A stretch of DNA of 64,000 nt from an uncultured Bacteroidales bacterium (GTDB taxonomy: Bacteria; Bacteroidota; Bacteroidia; Bacteroidales; Paludibacteraceae): assembly GCA_900317745.1 (NCBI GenBank), contig ONHW01000003.1, forward strand, positions 124,001 to 188,000, given 5' to 3'. Position numbers and translations under genes: made by a program. Under the pieces are notes generated by a model. The model was not told the origin of the DNA, made no database searches, and worked only from the letters and a program-made list of their open reading frames with translations. Shown here piece by piece: positions 61,619 to 64,000 of this stretch. The first letter of the stretch is position 1; each line of letters opens with the position of its first letter.

Positions 61619-62665
61619 ATGTGGTCTCCCACTCGTAAAGAATTGATCATATCTTCAGTAACCGGCATGGCGATTATAGCTGTGCTGTTACTCGTTCCCG
61701 ACCAGCCCAAGGCGACGTATCATATTAACCAAGGGCGCGTGTTCGGCACGTATTATGCTATTCAGTACGAGTGTGCGAACGACCTGCATGATTCTATCCG
61801 CGCCGCATTCGCAGATTTCGACGTCTCGATGAGTATGTTCAATCCCGCATCTACTATCAGCCGGATCAATAGCGGTACGGATAGTGTGGCGGATGCATAT
61901 TTTGTACAGATGTACCGCACGGCGGAGGATGTACATCGTTTGTCTGGCGGAGCGTTCGACATAACGGTTGCACCCTTGGTCAACCTGTGGGGATTCGGGC
62001 TGAAGAACCGCGAACATGTCGAACCGCAGCAGGTTGACGAACTGTTGGCTCATGTAGGCATGGAACGTATCAGCCTGCACCCATCGGCAAACGGAAAATC
62101 CGCATATCTGCACAAGTCCGATCCAATGGTTCAGGTGGATGCCGGAGCTATAGCCAAGGGGCAGAGTTGTGACATGATTGCCGATCTGCTGGTGCGCAAC
62201 GGGTGCGGGAATTATCTGGTGGATATAGGCGGCGAGATCGTAGCCAAGGGTCACAACGCCCAAGGATCGGCGTGGCGGATAGGTATCACTCGCCCGATAG
62301 ATGATGTGTCCGGCGAGCGGAACGAGGTCGAGGCTGTTGTGCAGTCCACGGATATTGCAATGGCAACCTCCGGCAACTACCGGAATTTCTATTACGACGG
62401 CGAGCAGAAACGTTCGCATACTATCGACCCGCGCACGGGCTATCCGGTGCAGCACAGTCTGCTGTCTGCCACGGTATGCAGCAACAGTTGCATGCGCGCC
62501 GACGCGTTGGCTACCGCCTGTATGGTGTTGGGAAGCGATGAAGCGTTACGGATGATCGAGGGCGATACGGTATCTGCCTGTTATCTGATCGTGGCTGAAC
62601 AGGCTGACGGAGATTCAACCATGTTGCGGACCATCCGGTCCTCCCGGTGGAAATTTGATGATTGA
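61619..62665 (+). CDS. apbE: FAD:protein FMN transferase
   Basis: The 348-residue product has one N-terminal membrane segment (GMAIIAVLLLVPDQ) and the ApbE fold. GTYYAIQYE, SMFNPASTISRIN, GGAFDITVAPLVNLWGFG, VDAGAIAKGQSCD and the metal-site MATSGNYRNFY with HTIDPRTGYPV are all present. It attaches FMN to threonine in Rnf/Nqr and related proteins. Length is normal. It is the first of a tight three-gene set with the DUF4837 gene and a glycosyltransferase. Confidence 0.94.
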   Translation: MWSPTRKELIISSVTGMAIIAVLLLVPDQPKATYHINQGRVFGTYYAIQYECANDLHDSIRAAFADFDVSMSMFNPASTISRINSGTDSVADAYFVQMYRTAEDVHRLSGGAFDITVAPLVNLWGFGLKNREHVEPQQVDELLAHVGMERISLHPSANGKSAYLHKSDPMVQVDAGAIAKGQSCDMIADLLVRNGCGNYLVDIGGEIVAKGHNAQGSAWRIGITRPIDDVSGERNEVEAVVQSTDIAMATSGNYRNFYYDGEQKRSHTIDPRTGYPVQHSLLSATVCSNSCMRADALATACMVLGSDEALRMIEGDTVSACYLIVAEQADGDSTMLRTIRSSRWKFDD

Positions 62666-62669
62666 CAGT

Positions 62670-63782
62670 ATGAAACGGAGTTTACTATTTAGTCTGACAG
62701 CGCTTGTGCTGTTTGCCGGTTGCGGCAAGCAGGGCGGTCGTACGCTTACTTCTGCCTCAGGCTCGATTTATGAGTGTCTGGTGGTTATTCCCAATGCCAC
62801 GCTAACGGCGGAGCAGTTGGAGCAAATCAGTCAGGCACAGTTGCAACCGAACGACGGCAGCAGTTATGCGGAAGATGTGACAACGTTGTACGATGCCGTA
62901 CGTATTGTGATGGGCGCAGATATGCCCTGTATGCCGCAGAAAGAGGCGTACTTCAAACTGATGCAGGTTACTCCTGCGTTGTTCGACAACATGCTCAAGC
63001 CTACGCGGAACATCCTAAGAGTGGATATCGACGGCACTCGTTACACCCAAGTGAAAGTCAAACCTCAGCGCGAGGTATGGTCAACGCCGCAGGCTGTGTA
63101 TAGCATCCAGGCGCCTTCTGCCGATGCTTTTCTCAGCTATTGGCTGGAGCATGGCGTGCAGGTGCGTGACTGGTTTGTCAGTCAGGAGATGACCCGCCAG
63201 CTGCGATTCTACCGCGCGTCAACCGAGAAGAATATACGTGCCTTGCTCAACAGCCGTTTTGCCTGCGACATGCTTGTGCCGAACGACTATATGCTGCTCA
63301 TGGATACGACGCTTGAGGCGACGTCCACGTTCGGGCTTACGGCTAACACTCATGTTCTATGGGCTTGCAACAACAAAGGTCCGTTGCGCCGAGACCTGGT
63401 GGTGTACAGTTATCCTTATACCGACGAGGGAACGTTTACTCTACCGTATCTCAACGCCAAACGCGACGAGGTGCTGGCGCCGCTTATCTCTGCCGGCGTC
63501 AAAGGCTCGTATATGGGTACAGAATACAAAGTCTTTCCGCCCGAGATGCGCACGCTCAATATCGACAGTACCTATACTGCCGAGGTGCGCGGACTATGGA
63601 AGATGAAAGGTGGCGAGGCTATGGGTGGCCCGTACGTCAGCCATACGTGGCTCGATCCTGTTCATGCGCGTGTGGTCACGGCTGAAGTGTTTGTGTTTGC
63701 GCCCGGACAGAAGAAACGTAACCCGCTTCGCCAAGCGGAAGCCATATTATATTCACGCGAACAATATTACGACAAGAAATGA
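62670..63782 (+). CDS. DUF4837 family lipoprotein
   Basis: From the ATG at 62670 the product is 370 residues with a lipobox (ALVLFAGCGK). ASGSIYECLVVIP, MLKPTRNILRVDID and GLWKMKGGEAMGGPYVSHTW match DUF4837, a Bacteroidota-specific envelope family of unknown function. An ATG at 62658 is possible but lies inside apbE. Its stop overlaps the next start by ATGA. Confidence 0.82.
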   Translation: MKRSLLFSLTALVLFAGCGKQGGRTLTSASGSIYECLVVIPNATLTAEQLEQISQAQLQPNDGSSYAEDVTTLYDAVRIVMGADMPCMPQKEAYFKLMQVTPALFDNMLKPTRNILRVDIDGTRYTQVKVKPQREVWSTPQAVYSIQAPSADAFLSYWLEHGVQVRDWFVSQEMTRQLRFYRASTEKNIRALLNSRFACDMLVPNDYMLLMDTTLEATSTFGLTANTHVLWACNNKGPLRRDLVVYSYPYTDEGTFTLPYLNAKRDEVLAPLISAGVKGSYMGTEYKVFPPEMRTLNIDSTYTAEVRGLWKMKGGEAMGGPYVSHTWLDPVHARVVTAEVFVFAPGQKKRNPLRQAEAILYSREQYYDKK

Positions 63783-64000
63783 AAATACTGATCTTATCCG
63801 CCAGTACAGGTGAGGGACATAACTCAAGTGGCAAAGCCATACTGAATGCTATGTTGCAGCGAGGCATCGACGCCGAGATGAAGGACGTACTGGAGATTGC
63901 CAATCCGCGCGCATCGAAGAAAGTGTCGAAAACATACGTCAAGAGTACCGAGGGACATAACTTGTTCTCGAAGATTTATGCGTTGGCAGTATGGGTGTCG
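63779..64000 (+). CDS. MGDG-synthase-like glycosyltransferase (5' part; cut by window)
   Basis: The first 74 codons read MKILILSASTGEGHNSSGKA, then LEIANPRASKKVSKTYVKST. SAxTGxGH at the N-terminus and the following helix are typical of processive diacylglycerol glucosyltransferases and monogalactosyl-diacylglycerol synthases (GT28), which glycosylate membrane lipids. It overlaps the previous stop by ATGA. Only the start is visible. Confidence 0.75.
   Translation, partial: MKILILSASTGEGHNSSGKAILNAMLQRGIDAEMKDVLEIANPRASKKVSKTYVKSTEGHNLFSKIYALAVWVS

Overview
This window is most consistent with a chromosomal segment from a Bacteroidota bacterium of the order Bacteroidales, probably host- or gut-associated. 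The evidence is the promoter type (TTTG, 20 bp, TAnnTTTG, seen at about ten places), BspA-like leucine-rich-repeat surface proteins, Bacteroidota-style lipoproteins, a TPR / DUF4292 / EnvC-like gene cluster, a NifJ-type pyruvate:ferredoxin oxidoreductase and YfhO and DUF4837 family genes. I cannot name a species.

Layout. 1-6400: a DUF4143-type ATPase running off the left edge, a frameshifted BspA-like gene, a decayed toxin-antitoxin remnant, rplY, three tRNAs (Pro, Gln, Ala) and an intact antitoxin/PIN-toxin pair. 6400-17000: a mostly forward block of metabolism and translation genes (nitroreductase, pdxA, alaS, GtrA-like, a secreted TPR-CHAT protein, lipoate ligase, PnuC-like transporter), facing a histidine-rich COG0523 GTPase. 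17000-24700 is accessory: an ORF6N protein flanked by repeats, a PvuRts1I/AbaSI-like modification-dependent nuclease, a giant BspA-like protein and hairpin-rich spacers. 24695-29488 encodes what looks like a TamB-type protein fused in frame to an Omp85 barrel. 29492-43736 is one long reverse operon-like block (diacylglycerol kinase, TPR, DUF4292, EnvC-like, FKBP, lipoprotein, rimM, SpoU methyltransferase, U32 peptidase, pectinesterase-like protein, mfd). 43900-64000 holds a large surface protein, tRNA-Gly, an SPFH protein, a YfhO protein, an acyltransferase, a second ATPase, nifJ, gmk, nadD, two paralogous barrel-like proteins, apbE, a DUF4837 lipoprotein and the start of an MGDG-synthase-like glycosyltransferase.

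Three things stand out. First, the TamB-Omp85 fusion. Second, a stand-alone candidate 5-hydroxymethylcytosine-type restriction nuclease. Third, unusual non-coding order. Many stop/start junctions inside operons consist of degenerate 7- or 8-bp tandem arrays, some of which enter coding sequence. Other spacers hold arrays with an exact 11-bp period. A structured element with covarying stems occurs at least three times, twice directly behind a promoter and twice next to a tRNA. All function statements rest on reading translated sequence and motifs by eye; no database search was run.
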